Origin: JAHIQC01 sp964565645
GTDB taxonomy: Bacteria; Actinomycetota; Coriobacteriia; Anaerosomatales; JAHIQC01
Assembly: GCA_964565645.1 (NCBI GenBank)
Contig: CAZMFQ010000005.1
Span: 1-64,000 of the forward strand
Reading direction: 5' to 3'
Length of the DNA stretch: 64,000 nt
Below, one piece after another: positions 38,529-47,584 of the stretch (positions are counted from its first letter, which is position 1; each line of letters starts with the position of its first letter). Below the pieces are notes generated by a model. It had not been told where the DNA came from. It saw only the letters and a list, made by a program, of their open reading frames with translations, and ran no database searches. The translations under genes and the position numbers were made by a program.

Positions 38529-40610
38529 CTAATGCTTGTCGCAGACGCGGGACGGGATCTGCCCTGGTTCCAGGTATATCTCGACGGGATGCGGACAGCG
38601 TTTGTTCGCCCGCAGCATCGAGTCGGGGCAGATGCTCACAGACACGGTAGCAGGTGCCACGCTGCCAGCGGTACCGGACGTCGGCACTGAGGGATCCAGC
38701 GGGGCGCGCTGGAACGCGACGGACGGCTGCATGAACGCCTTCCATATCTGAGCCGGGAAGCTCCCACCGGTGACCTTGATCCCGTGCACACTGGTCATGT
38801 CGACCTGGCCCTCACGGTAACCCACCCAGACCGAACACGAGATGTCCTCGGCGTATCCGATGAACCACGCGTCGCGATAGGACTGGGTGGTACCGGTCTT
38901 GCCCGCGGCCCAGACCCCGGGGATGCGGGCGGCCGTGGCGGTCCCGAACTCGACGACATCATGGAGCATGAGCGCCTCCTGCACCGCTACCTGCTCGGGT
39001 ATCGCTTGCGCGCGCGCCTGCTCGGGCTCGTAGAGCACCTTACCTTCGGTATCGGTCACCTGGACGATCCCCGTCGGCTCGATGCGGATCCCACGGTTCG
39101 CGATGGTCCCGTACGCGGAGGCCATCTCAAGTGGTGAGACCCCTTTCGACAGCCCACCCAACGCGATGGCGGGATTCGGCTCGAGCGGGCTCGTGATGCC
39201 CATCTTCTGGGCCGTCGTGACGACGTCTTCGGGACCGACCTGCATGATCAGTCGGGCGTACACGCAGTTGACCGACCAGTCCGTGGCCGTGCGCAGCGTC
39301 ATGCGTGCCGCCGTGTACTGGTTCTCGTAGTTGCGCACCGTCCACGTGCCGTCCTTGACCTTCACACTGTACGGCGAGGCATCGAACAGCTGGTCAGGCT
39401 TGACCCCCTCCTCGAGAGCCCGCGCGAGAACGAACGGCTTGAAAGCAGAGCCGGGTTGACGCCGCCCCTGTGTCGCGAGGTCGAACTGATTCTTGGCGTA
39501 GTCGCGCCCACCCACGAGCGCAAGAACACGACCCGTCCTGTGATCGATGGCCACCAGCGAATACTCCGGATCACCCGGTGCGCTGAGGATCGACCTGCCT
39601 GCCGCCTCCGCGTTTCGCTGAAGCGCGGGCTCGAGAGTCGTGTAGATCCGCAGTCCGCCCTTGAACACGGCATCGTCTCCGAGTTGTGAAGCCACCTCCC
39701 GCTTGACGTACTCGAGGAAGTACGGAGCGACCTCGGGCACCTCACTCGGTGGGGCGAGCGTCAGTGGTGCGGAGGACGCGGTCACGAGCTCGTTCTGGGT
39801 GATGTAGCCCTGCTCGTACATCTTGGTGAGCACCAGGTCCCGGCGCTCGCGCGCCGCTTCCGGGGCGTCGATAGGCGAGAACCGCCCCGGGGAACGGATC
39901 ACCGCGGCGAGCGTGGCGCTCTGAGGCAGGTCCAGGGAATTCGCCGAGACCCCGAAGTAGCGCTGCGCCGCACTCTCGACCCCATACGCGCCATGTCCGA
40001 AGTACACGGTGTTCAGATAGGTCTCGAGGACCTTGTCCTTCTCGGTGCGCGCTTCGATCTCGTAGGCGAGGAGCGCCTCACGGACTTTGCGTGTGATGGT
40101 ACGATCGCCATCGGTGTAGAGGAGTTTCACAAGCTGTTGGGTGATCGTACTACCGCCCTGAGCAACCCCACCCTCCTCGGCGTTCGCCTTGAGGGCCCTG
40201 ATGATCGCCTGCGTATCAACGCCGTTGTGGGTGTAGAAGCGCTCGTCCTCGACCGCCACGACCGCGTGCCGCAAGGAGTTCGGGATGACGTCGAGGGGGA
40301 CTGCGGTGCGGTCCTCGGCCCCATGCCACTGCGCGATCTCAGTACCGTCGGCCGCATAGACGATACTCGTCTGCGCCGTGTCGGTGGACAGCGACTGCTC
40401 GGTCAGGTCCTGCAGGCTCACCGACACGCTGTACAAATACAGGTTCAGACCGACGACCAGCAGCAGGAGGCACGCGACGCCTGTCGCCAGGACACGCAGT
40501 ATGGTGGCAAGACGGGCAGATGCCGGCACGACGTCCTCCGCACGAAGCGGGTCGGGTACACTTCTGGAAACAGCAAATCCCCTGCCCAAGAGCGCGTTCC
40601 ATCGGTGCAC
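38529..40610 (-). CDS. Class A penicillin-binding protein (bifunctional transglycosylase/transpeptidase)
   Basis: 693 residues from GTG 40610 (start not firmly fixed). One membrane span (about 36-60), then a GT51 domain with EDERFYTHNGVD (catalytic E121) and GGSTITQQLVKLL, then a transpeptidase domain with S388-x-x-K391 (GSAFKPF), S446-V-N448 and K571-TGTT. The C-terminal tail has three cysteines (SICPDSM, NKRCPHP, SRVCDKH) and may be disulfide-bonded outside the cell. It polymerises and cross-links peptidoglycan. Confidence 0.93.
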   Translation of the reverse strand: MHRWNALLGRGFAVSRSVPDPLRAEDVVPASARLATILRVLATGVACLLLLVVGLNLYLYSVSVSLQDLTEQSLSTDTAQTSIVYAADGTEIAQWHGAEDRTAVPLDVIPNSLRHAVVAVEDERFYTHNGVDTQAIIRALKANAEEGGVAQGGSTITQQLVKLLYTDGDRTITRKVREALLAYEIEARTEKDKVLETYLNTVYFGHGAYGVESAAQRYFGVSANSLDLPQSATLAAVIRSPGRFSPIDAPEAARERRDLVLTKMYEQGYITQNELVTASSAPLTLAPPSEVPEVAPYFLEYVKREVASQLGDDAVFKGGLRIYTTLEPALQRNAEAAGRSILSAPGDPEYSLVAIDHRTGRVLALVGGRDYAKNQFDLATQGRRQPGSAFKPFVLARALEEGVKPDQLFDASPYSVKVKDGTWTVRNYENQYTAARMTLRTATDWSVNCVYARLIMQVGPEDVVTTAQKMGITSPLEPNPAIALGGLSKGVSPLEMASAYGTIANRGIRIEPTGIVQVTDTEGKVLYEPEQARAQAIPEQVAVQEALMLHDVVEFGTATAARIPGVWAAGKTGTTQSYRDAWFIGYAEDISCSVWVGYREGQVDMTSVHGIKVTGGSFPAQIWKAFMQPSVAFQRAPLDPSVPTSGTAGSVAPATVSVSICPDSMLRANKRCPHPVEIYLEPGQIPSRVCDKH

Positions 40611-40643
40611 GCAGGGGCCTGAGAGACGGATCCGACCCGAGCC

Positions 40644-41288
40644 ATGTTACCACGCGACGAGACCAGGACCGCCCCCCGCGCACGGGCGACTTCCGCGCCC
40701 GCGGCACTGTTCGCGAGGTGGCGGATGCTGCTGGCGGCCGTCCCCGGGCTCTTCTCGGGCACTGCGACCCGAGCGCGCGGCGGAGCGACAGCGCTAAAAC
40801 GCACGTTCGGACGCGGGCTGCAGTCGCTCGGAAGCATCGCGACCGCCGGGGCGTCGCCGGGCCTCGCGGTCGCCTCCGGGCTCGCCGCCACCGCCGTAGG
40901 CGCGTCGGCAGCGATGCTGCTGCGTCCTCCCGCACGGCCCCTGCAGGGCCTCGCCGCGATCGCGGTCACCGTATCGTGGGTCGCAGCGCGGCTGGTGGTG
41001 ATGCGGCTCGTCGATTCGGCGCGTCACCCCGTGGGCTCGGCGCGTATCACGGCCGCGTGGTTGCCCGGCGCCATGGTGGGCCTGTTCGCCTTGACCCCGG
41101 AGCTGCGCGCACTCACGTGGTTCGTCGGTGCGGCCCTCGGCCTGAGGTCGCTCACGCGCGCAGGTGTACCCGGCCGTCAGGCGCTCCGATCGATCGGCTG
41201 GGGCTATGGCGTGGAGCTCGCCGGCCTGGCCGGGGTCGCCCTCGCCCGCGATGCGGGAATCGCTCTGCGGCTCCTCGGCGGGTCCTGA
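40644..41288 (+). CDS. Hypothetical membrane protein
   Basis: 214 residues, Ala/Arg/Leu-rich, with an Arg-rich cytoplasmic N-terminus and about four hydrophobic spans between residues 70 and 210. No family recognised. It starts 33 bp from the divergent PBP gene with only a weak ribosome site and converges on the EamA gene with a 1-base gap. The lack of any long alternative frame and the clear hydrophobic pattern support it as real. Confidence 0.65.
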   Translation: MLPRDETRTAPRARATSAPAALFARWRMLLAAVPGLFSGTATRARGGATALKRTFGRGLQSLGSIATAGASPGLAVASGLAATAVGASAAMLLRPPARPLQGLAAIAVTVSWVAARLVVMRLVDSARHPVGSARITAAWLPGAMVGLFALTPELRALTWFVGAALGLRSLTRAGVPGRQALRSIGWGYGVELAGLAGVALARDAGIALRLLGGS

Positions 41289-41289
41289 C

Positions 41290-42192
41290 TCAGACCAGCG
41301 CCAGCTCCTCGGCAGGCCTTCCGGCGCGCTCAGCGATGAAGACGCCGGCGAGTACGAGCGCCGCGCCACACCACTGCGCGACCGACAGTTTCTCGCCAAG
41401 GACGATGGCCGCGAGCGCGATGGTGAACACCGGCTCGAAGGTCGACAGTATCGCAGCCTGTCCCGCGCCGAGGCCCCGCAGGGCCCGCAGGTAGAGCAGG
41501 ATCGCCGCGAAAGTCGGAAGCGCCACGATGCCAAGGAGCATGGGCCACACGATCCCGGACCAGCCCGTCGACGTGAGCGGGGTCCCGGTCGACAGCGCGG
41601 CCACGCCGGACAGCAAGGCCGTGAACATGAACAGATACGCCATCAGCGTGAGCCGCGGCCGCCCGGACAGCCAACGGTCGGAGAGCATGCTGAATCCCGA
41701 GTAGCAGGCGGCCGCCCCGAGTCCGAGGAGGATGCCGGCGAGCCCCACACCACCCGTGGCCGAGAACGGGTCGGAGACGAGCGCGCAGCCCGCGAACGTG
41801 AGGAGCACCGCCACTCCTCGGCCGGACGAGAGCGAGACTCCGAACAGGACGCGCTCGGCGAGCACCACCATCGCCGGATACGTGTACAGCAGGATTGCGA
41901 CCACCGAGGCGTCTGTGAAGGTGAGCGCGAAGAAGAAGCAGATCGACGCGGCGCCGTAGCCTGCGAGCGAGATGACCGCGTAGCGACCCACGTCGCCGAT
42001 CGGCACCCGCAGCGAGCCGGGACGTCGCAGGGCGAGATACCCGCCAAGGAGCACCGCCGCCAGACTGAACCGCCACGTGAGGAGCTGGAGCGGGAGCGCT
42101 CCGCCCTCATAGGCGAGCGTCGTGAATATGGCCAGTGTCCCGAAGCAGGCAGCCGAGATGAGGGCGGCCGCGACGGATGCTCGTCTCTCCAA
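41290..42192 (-). CDS. EamA/DMT-superfamily transporter
   Basis: 300 residues from TTG 42192 with GGAGGAGGAG upstream. Ten hydrophobic helices arranged as two EamA repeats (LLTWRFSLAAVLLGGY in the first; LLYLRALRGLGAGQAAILSTFEPVFTI and LGEKLSVAQWCGAALVLAGV in the second). The substrate is unknown; the family exports metabolites such as amino acids or sugars. Confidence 0.9.
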   Translation of the reverse strand: MERRASVAAALISAACFGTLAIFTTLAYEGGALPLQLLTWRFSLAAVLLGGYLALRRPGSLRVPIGDVGRYAVISLAGYGAASICFFFALTFTDASVVAILLYTYPAMVVLAERVLFGVSLSSGRGVAVLLTFAGCALVSDPFSATGGVGLAGILLGLGAAACYSGFSMLSDRWLSGRPRLTLMAYLFMFTALLSGVAALSTGTPLTSTGWSGIVWPMLLGIVALPTFAAILLYLRALRGLGAGQAAILSTFEPVFTIALAAIVLGEKLSVAQWCGAALVLAGVFIAERAGRPAEELALV

Positions 42193-42318
42193 GCTCCTCC
42201 TCCATCATGACGGGCGACCGCATGACGTTCCCACTGCGCTGACCGCGCGTCAAGGCCGCATGATAGACTCGTGCGCGCCACACGACTCCCACACCCGCAG
42301 CGACGACACGGAGCCCGA

Positions 42319-42732
42319 ATGGACGCCTCAGACACACGGCCCGGCCCATCCCGTCACGGCTGGTGGTGGCTCGCGGTCATCGCATGGATGGGCGTGATCT
42401 TCCGCCTTTCCGCGCTTCCCGGCGTCAAGGTCCCGATTCCCGGGCCGCTCGGCGAGGTCGGACACCTCGCGGGGTATGCGGTCCTCGGTGGGCTGACCCT
42501 CCTCGCACTCGGGACCGAACGCGGAACGCGCCGCGCCATCGCTCTGGCGATCATCATCAGCTCGGCCTACGGCGTCTCGGACGAGTTCCACCAGTCCTTC
42601 GTGCCGGGTCGCACGCCCGACCTGTTCGACTGGGGAGTGGACACCCTGGGTGCTGCGGCCGGGGCGATCATGGCTGCTGTGGCAACGAGAAGGGCCGCCC
42701 TCAGGCGGCCCTTTGAAACACGCGATCGGTAA
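42319..42732 (+). CDS. VanZ-like family membrane protein
   Basis: 137 residues from ATG 42319 (GGAGCCCGA before it). Four membrane spans with the VanZ signature SDEFHQSFVPGRTPDLFDWG then VDTLGAAAG. VanZ proteins confer low-level teicoplanin resistance in some hosts, but most chromosomal homologues are uncharacterised. The last codons contain a terminator-like hairpin. Confidence 0.9.
   Translation: MDASDTRPGPSRHGWWWLAVIAWMGVIFRLSALPGVKVPIPGPLGEVGHLAGYAVLGGLTLLALGTERGTRRAIALAIIISSAYGVSDEFHQSFVPGRTPDLFDWGVDTLGAAAGAIMAAVATRRAALRRPFETRDR
42691..42713. terminator. Terminator-like hairpin inside the end of the VanZ gene
   Basis: AGGGCCGCC-CTCA-GGCGGCCCTTT: a 9-bp stem plus short T run in the plus orientation, between convergent genes. 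It lies inside the last codons of the VanZ gene, so it would act on RNA from either side. Confidence 0.6.
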
Positions 42733-42738
42733 GCCGCG

Positions 42739-43320
42739 TCAGGCGACGATGCCGAAGAACTGCAGCATCTCGCGGATCCATGAAGCAAGCCCCTCAGGCG
42801 CCGAGTCCACGATCCGCTGAACCAGCGTGTCGCGAGTCCGCAACTGATCTCCCGCCTCGGCCTCCGGGGCCTCGACGGCGCTCGCGAGCGTGGTGACTAC
42901 GACCTCGGTCTCCTCACATGATCCGTCGCGCAGACGATCCTGCAGACGGTCACGGTCACGCTCCTGGTCCGGGGTCTCACTCGTCTCACACGACCCATCC
43001 CTGGCCTGAGTCCGCGTCCTGTCCTGAGCGCGCGTCCGGGCCTGCGTCCGATCGCGATCCCCTGTAGCTTCGGGGTCCTCGGTGACGGCGGTCTCCACGG
43101 CGGGCTCCACGTCCTCGGTCTCGAAGGAGCCGTCCCGCAGACGATCGGCGTCGCCGCGCGTGGCGTCGCCCGGCGATTCGGGGGGCCCACCGGGTCCCTG
43201 AGTCTGGCCGACGACGGCCTGCCCTGCCCCGCCGGCAGAGCCGGCGGCGAACGCCTGCAACGGCGCAAGAAGCGCCAACGTCAGGACGATCGATACGACG
43301 ATCTTCTTCGTGGTGCGCAT
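42739..43320 (-). CDS. Secreted low-complexity hypothetical protein
   Basis: 193 residues from ATG 43320 (MRTTKKIVVSIV; AGGGG upstream). A clear signal peptide (VVSIVLTLALLAPLQAFA, cleavage before AG) precedes a highly charged region of Arg, Asp, Glu and Thr with a repeated RLRDGSCEE / RDGSCETSE / RLRDGSFETE motif. The C-terminal helix LASWIREMLQFFGIVA is amphipathic. No family recognised. It is downstream of the ECF sigma/DUF5667 pair and may be its target or accessory (inference). Confidence 0.75.
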   Translation of the reverse strand: MRTTKKIVVSIVLTLALLAPLQAFAAGSAGGAGQAVVGQTQGPGGPPESPGDATRGDADRLRDGSFETEDVEPAVETAVTEDPEATGDRDRTQARTRAQDRTRTQARDGSCETSETPDQERDRDRLQDRLRDGSCEETEVVVTTLASAVEAPEAEAGDQLRTRDTLVQRIVDSAPEGLASWIREMLQFFGIVA

Positions 43321-43368
43321 GACGTCCATCCCCTTCGGATGATAACGCCCCTCCGAAGAAGAGAACGC

Positions 43369-44163
43369 CTACGGACGCCCGGGGGATACGGGGGGAGGCT
43401 GCTGGACCGGTTGGCCCGAGCCGTCCTGATTGGATCCCTCACCGGTCGAGCCAGAGCCCGCGCCCGCGCCCGGACCCGTTCCAGTGCCTGAGCCCGTACC
43501 GGAACCGGACCCGGACCCCGAACCTGCCCCGGCACCTGAGCCCGTGCCGGAGCCCGTGCCGGAGCCTGCGCCTGACCCTGTCCCCGAGCCCGCGCCGGAG
43601 CCGGTCGATGGCAGGCCGGTCTTGACACGCTCGCGTACCGGCGCCGGCTCGTCGGAGACCGCGTCCTCGATCCTGCGAACGCGCTGCTGCGCTGTCGGAG
43701 TATCGGGAGCGCTCTGCACCGCCCGGTCGACCGCGTCGCCGAATCCGTCGACCGCACGTTGGACGCGGCTCTCCTCGGCCTGCTGCTGCATGAGAAGCCG
43801 GACCTCTTCTGCGCGCGTGTCGCTGAGCCGGATGAGGGCGTCTCCTTGTCCCGCGTGGGGGGTGAAGGCGACCCGCATCTCCTGCGCAGCGCGCTTGAGC
43901 GGATACAGCGCATCGCCCGGCAGCGAATGCGCCGCCGCATAGGAGGCGCCGGTGAGCAACGTGCCGCAGCATGCGAACACGGCCGCCGCGCGGGCGAACG
44001 TCAGGCGGACGCTTCGAAGCGGCGCAGGGTCGAGTGAGCGCATCACATCGTCGCGCACGCGAGCGCGCACATCGGACGGCATGGGGGTCTCGAGCGGGGC
44101 GGCTGCAAGGAGGTCCTCGAGGGATCGCGATCCCGCGCCATCGCGCATCTGAGATTCACTCAT
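43369..44163 (-). CDS. DUF5667-type membrane protein, probable regulator of the adjacent ECF sigma
   Basis: 264 residues, start ATG 44163 overlapping the sigma-factor stop by eight bases. A short cytoplasmic region (RARVRDDVMRSLDP) and one membrane helix (AAAVFACCGTLLTGASYAAA) are followed by the DUF5667 signature HSLPGDALYPLKRAAQEMRV. The C-terminal about 70 residues are an extreme Gly/Ser/Thr/Ala repeat, then a Gln/Pro end. In actinobacteria such proteins are encoded beside ECF sigmas and are thought to act as anti-sigma or output proteins. Confidence 0.85.
   Translation of the reverse strand: MSESQMRDGAGSRSLEDLLAAAPLETPMPSDVRARVRDDVMRSLDPAPLRSVRLTFARAAAVFACCGTLLTGASYAAAHSLPGDALYPLKRAAQEMRVAFTPHAGQGDALIRLSDTRAEEVRLLMQQQAEESRVQRAVDGFGDAVDRAVQSAPDTPTAQQRVRRIEDAVSDEPAPVRERVKTGLPSTGSGAGSGTGSGAGSGTGSGTGSGAGAGSGSGSGSGTGSGTGTGPGAGAGSGSTGEGSNQDGSGQPVQQPPPVSPGRP
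43441..43608 (-). repeat. GSG/GTG low-complexity coding repeat
   Basis: A tandem 6-12 base period encodes (Gly-Ser-Gly-Thr/Ala)n in the C-terminus of the DUF5667 protein. On the opposite strand it reads as a Pro-Glu/Pro-Ala repeat, which is a shadow. Such arrays are prone to length change. Confidence 0.8.
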
Positions 44164-44740
44164 CCTCGATCACCTCCTCGAGCATCTTGGCGAGGTTCCG
44201 CATCGCCCTGTGTTGCAGGGCCTTCGTCGCGCCCTCGGTCCTGCCGAGTGTGCGCGCGGTCTCCCGCACATCGAGATCGAAGAAGAAGCGGCACGCGATC
44301 ACCGCCGCCTGGTCCTCGGTCAAGCGCTTCACGCATTCCCTGATGGCCTCCGCGTCCACCTTGGCCGCCACCTGATCGTCCAATCGGACGTCGGAGACGG
44401 GCATGTGCACTTCAAGGTCATCGACGGGCTCGGGCACCCTGACGCCGCGTCTCACGTGGTCGATCGTGGCGTTCCTCGCGATCCTGAACAGCCAGGCTCC
44501 GAACGGCAGCCCGCGCCGGTCATACGAACCGATCGCCTCGAACGCCTTGACGAACACCGTCGCGGTCACGTCTTCGGCATCACAGGGGTCCTTCAGCCGC
44601 GCCTTGACGAACGAGTAGACCCGGTCGGCATAGATGTCGTAGATCGCCCCGAAGGCGACCGTGTCGCCACGGACTGCCTTGCGCACGAGCTTGTCGACAT
44701 ACCTCTCGTCGATCGCGGTCATCCGCGCACGTCTCTCCAT
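44156..44740 (-). CDS. ECF RNA polymerase sigma factor
   Basis: About 194 residues. Region 2 (AFGAIYDIYADRVYSFVKAR, DAEDVTATVFVKAFEAIGSYD, then FGAWLFRIARNATIDHVRRG) and region 4 (RLTEDQAAVIACRFFFDLDV, then ARTLGRTEGATKALQHRAMR) are complete. The start is ambiguous between GTG 44755, ATG 44740 and ATG 44722. It is coupled to a DUF5667 gene, as in several actinobacterial ECF groups. Confidence 0.9.
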   Translation of the reverse strand: MERRARMTAIDERYVDKLVRKAVRGDTVAFGAIYDIYADRVYSFVKARLKDPCDAEDVTATVFVKAFEAIGSYDRRGLPFGAWLFRIARNATIDHVRRGVRVPEPVDDLEVHMPVSDVRLDDQVAAKVDAEAIRECVKRLTEDQAAVIACRFFFDLDVRETARTLGRTEGATKALQHRAMRNLAKMLEEVIEDE

Positions 44741-44798
44741 CTCAAAGGAACGCACCAGGCGAGGATTCGGTTACGGCACACCATGGTCGCGCGAGGGA

Positions 44799-46262
44799 TC
44801 AGCGGCCTGAACCGCCCATACGCGGCATGCCGCGGGGCATCTCCTCGCCGAGGAAGTCGAAGCGCTCGCCGTAGTCCTTCATCATCTGCTCGAAGGCGCT
44901 CATCATGTAGCGGCGCTTGAACCCGTCAGGAAGCGCGGCGACTTCGCGCATCTTGTGGCCATAGAAGGTCATGTAGCACTGTGCGAGCGCACGGTAGACG
45001 TCGTCGAGCGACATCTCATAGGGCTCGATGATCGGCGTCATCAGGTTGTAGAGCGAGTAGTCCGTGACGCGGATGCGGTCCTTCATCTCGTCGTGCAGAG
45101 GCGTGAACGGCATCGGGGTGATCACGGGGAACACGGCGATGTCCGGATTGAGGCGTATGGCCTCTTCGGCTGTCTTCGCGATCGAGTCCCAGGTCTCGTT
45201 CGGGAAGCCGATCATGAACGAGGCCTCGGTCATGATGTCGTGCTCGCGCAGCAGATCGATCGCACGCTTGTTCATGTCGACGTCAGTGCCCTTGTTGAGG
45301 CTCTCGAGCATCTCGTCGGAACTGCTCTCCGCCCCGAGATACATGTGGATCACGCCGGCGCGACGGTATTTGGGCAGCAGATCCTCGTCGCGGATGATGT
45401 CCTCGACGCGTGTCTCCATGAGAAGCCTGACGTTCAGGTCCGCCTCGATGAGGAGGTCGAGCTGGAGTTCCCATCGATCCCGGTCGTTGGTGGGATACGG
45501 GTCGATGAGGGTGATGAACTCGACTTGATACGCCTCGACAAGGAGCCGTATCTCCGCGATGACCTTTCGGGGATCACGCGCACGCCAGTCACCACGCCAG
45601 AAGGCGCGGTGCGAACAGAACGAGCAGCCCATCATGCAACCTCGCGTCGTGAGGATCGAGGCCATCCGGCCCCACGGCTCGATGTTGTAGTGGTAGTCGT
45701 CCCAGTCCAGTAGCTCCCAAGCGGGCGTGAGCGTATCGAGATCGGCGATGTGCGGCCGCATGTCCGTCGTGACGACCTTGTCGCCCGCACGAAACGCGAT
45801 TCCCCGGACCTCGGCTGCGCGCGCCACGGGGAGCGCCTCGAGCAATTCGACCAGCGTCTCCTCGGCCTCGCCCCGCAAGACGAAGTCGGGATGCTCCTCG
45901 GCCGAGAGGATCTCCTCGTACATGAAGGTCGGGTGCGGACCGCCGATAGCGGTGACGATCGCCGGGTTGACGGACTTGGCGACCCGGAGCGCCTCGAGGG
46001 CCGCAGGCACGGTGGCGGTGCTGATCGCACCGGAGACCGGCAGGTAGTCGAGCGTGACGACCACGTCGGGCTTCCAGTCAGCCACCTTGTCGCGTACGTC
46101 CTCGAAATCGAGGTTCTTGTTCATGGCATCGAAGATCGCCGCCTCGTGCCCCGCCGCCTTGGCCGAACCGGCCAGGTAGGCGAGCTGCAGAGGAGGCCAT
46201 GTCCCGATGACCTGAACGCCCCAGCACCTGTACGGCGGAGCGACGAACAGCACCCTTGCCAT
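44799..46262 (-). CDS. B12-binding radical SAM protein, BchE-like
   Basis: 487 residues from ATG 46262. The N-terminal cobalamin-binding domain has a BchE-like start (GTWPPLQLAYLAGSAKAAGH and GGPHPTFMYEEIL). The radical-SAM cluster motif is C-M-M-G-C-S-F-C (CxxxCxxC). A C-terminal helical region with an Arg/Met-rich end (MPRGMPRMGG) follows. BchE makes the fifth ring of chlorophyll anaerobically; no chlorophyll genes are here, so a different oxidative or alkylating substrate is likely. Confidence 0.88.
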   Translation of the reverse strand: MARVLFVAPPYRCWGVQVIGTWPPLQLAYLAGSAKAAGHEAAIFDAMNKNLDFEDVRDKVADWKPDVVVTLDYLPVSGAISTATVPAALEALRVAKSVNPAIVTAIGGPHPTFMYEEILSAEEHPDFVLRGEAEETLVELLEALPVARAAEVRGIAFRAGDKVVTTDMRPHIADLDTLTPAWELLDWDDYHYNIEPWGRMASILTTRGCMMGCSFCSHRAFWRGDWRARDPRKVIAEIRLLVEAYQVEFITLIDPYPTNDRDRWELQLDLLIEADLNVRLLMETRVEDIIRDEDLLPKYRRAGVIHMYLGAESSSDEMLESLNKGTDVDMNKRAIDLLREHDIMTEASFMIGFPNETWDSIAKTAEEAIRLNPDIAVFPVITPMPFTPLHDEMKDRIRVTDYSLYNLMTPIIEPYEMSLDDVYRALAQCYMTFYGHKMREVAALPDGFKRRYMMSAFEQMMKDYGERFDFLGEEMPRGMPRMGGSGR

Positions 46263-46403
46263 CACGTTCCCATTCTCATAGCGAACACGTGCCTTGCGAT
46301 TCTACCGCACAGCGGCAGCCAGCCACCGAGAAAGCGTGACGACCGAGGGCGCGGGTCTCGCCTTTGGCGTCGACCGCGCGGTGGAAGCGACGAACGGGGG
46401 TCG

Positions 46404-47510
46404 TCAGTAGACTCCGCTCTCGGCGGCCTGCTGCGGGTCGACCCCGAGTTGTCTGACCTTGATCTTGAAGTCGTGAGCGTTGTGAGCCATCGCCATCGCG
46501 TCATCGAGCGTGATCTGACGGCTGGTGTAGAGGGCCAGGAGCGACTGGTCGAACGTCTGCATCCCGTAGTACTCGCCCTCCTCCATCGCATCCCGGATCA
46601 TGTAGGTCTTCTCCGAGTCGATGATGTACTCGCGTATGGTGCCGGTCATGACCAGGATCTCAACGGCCGGGACCAGTCCCCCGTTGATCGAAGGGATCAG
46701 GCGCAGCGAGACGATGCCCTTGAGCGTCGCCGCGAGCATGAGTCTGACCTGCTTCTGCTGGTAGGGCGGGAAGAAGTCGATGATGCGCCCGATCGTCTCG
46801 GTCGCATCGATCGTGTGCAGGGTCGAGAACACGAGGTTGCCGATCTCGGCCGCGGTGAGTGCCGCGGACACGGTCTCGTGGTCGCGCATCTCACCGATCA
46901 GGATGACGTCGGGATCCTGGCGCACGACGTGCCGCAGGGCATCAGCGTAGCTCTCGGTGTCGATCCCGATCTCGCGCTGGTTCACGATGCACTTCTTGTC
47001 GTGGTGCAGGACCTCGATAGGGTCCTCGATGGTCACGATGTGGCCGTCGCGTGTGCTGTTGATGTGGTCGATCATCGCCGCCAGTGTGGTGGTCTTGCCC
47101 GAACCGGCCGTGCCGGTCACAAGCACGAGCCCGCGCGGCTCATCGGCCAGGCGACGGATGACCGGCGGGAGGCCGAGCTGCTCGATGCCCGCGCGTTCGG
47201 TGGCGACCCGACGCAGGGTCATGCCGACACTGCCGCGCTGATGGAACACGTTGACGCGGAAACGCCCCACGCCTGAAAGCGAATAGGCGAAGTCGATCTC
47301 ACGATGATTCTCGAACGATGAGCGCTGGCGCTCGTCCATCATCCCGACCGCGAGCTGATGTGTCTGGTCGGGAGTGAGGGGCTGGAACTCATCGCGCATG
47401 ACGACGAGCCGTCCGTTGAGGCGCACGGCCGGGGGGCTTCCGACCTTGATATGCAGGTCGGACGATCCACGCTCGGTCATGATCTTGAGCAAACCGTCGA
47501 TCTCAGCCAT
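46404..47510 (-). CDS. pilT: Type IV pilus retraction ATPase PilT
   Basis: 368 residues, the usual PilT length. N-terminal PAS-like domain (SSDLHIKVGSPPAVRLNG), Walker A GTAGSGKTT, Asp box TIEDPIEV, Walker B DVILIGEMRD, His box STLHTIDA, and an AIRNLIRE-like segment (GTIREYIIDSEKT). It powers pilus retraction and twitching. It is at the end of the chemosensory cluster, linking that cluster to pili. Confidence 0.94.
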   Translation of the reverse strand: MAEIDGLLKIMTERGSSDLHIKVGSPPAVRLNGRLVVMRDEFQPLTPDQTHQLAVGMMDERQRSSFENHREIDFAYSLSGVGRFRVNVFHQRGSVGMTLRRVATERAGIEQLGLPPVIRRLADEPRGLVLVTGTAGSGKTTTLAAMIDHINSTRDGHIVTIEDPIEVLHHDKKCIVNQREIGIDTESYADALRHVVRQDPDVILIGEMRDHETVSAALTAAEIGNLVFSTLHTIDATETIGRIIDFFPPYQQKQVRLMLAATLKGIVSLRLIPSINGGLVPAVEILVMTGTIREYIIDSEKTYMIRDAMEEGEYYGMQTFDQSLLALYTSRQITLDDAMAMAHNAHDFKIKVRQLGVDPQQAAESGVY

Positions 47511-47584
47511 CTGACCTCACCCAGTGTCGCTCGTAGCCGGCATCCAGAAGCATACCGCACTCACCGGACACCGGGCGACACCGA

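Noticed and set aside
43430..43942. Plus-strand Pro-Glu/Pro-Ala repeat protein resembling a PEP surface protein
   Set aside because: It is the complement of the Gly/Ser/Thr tail of the DUF5667 protein, which has a proper start, membrane helix and family signature.
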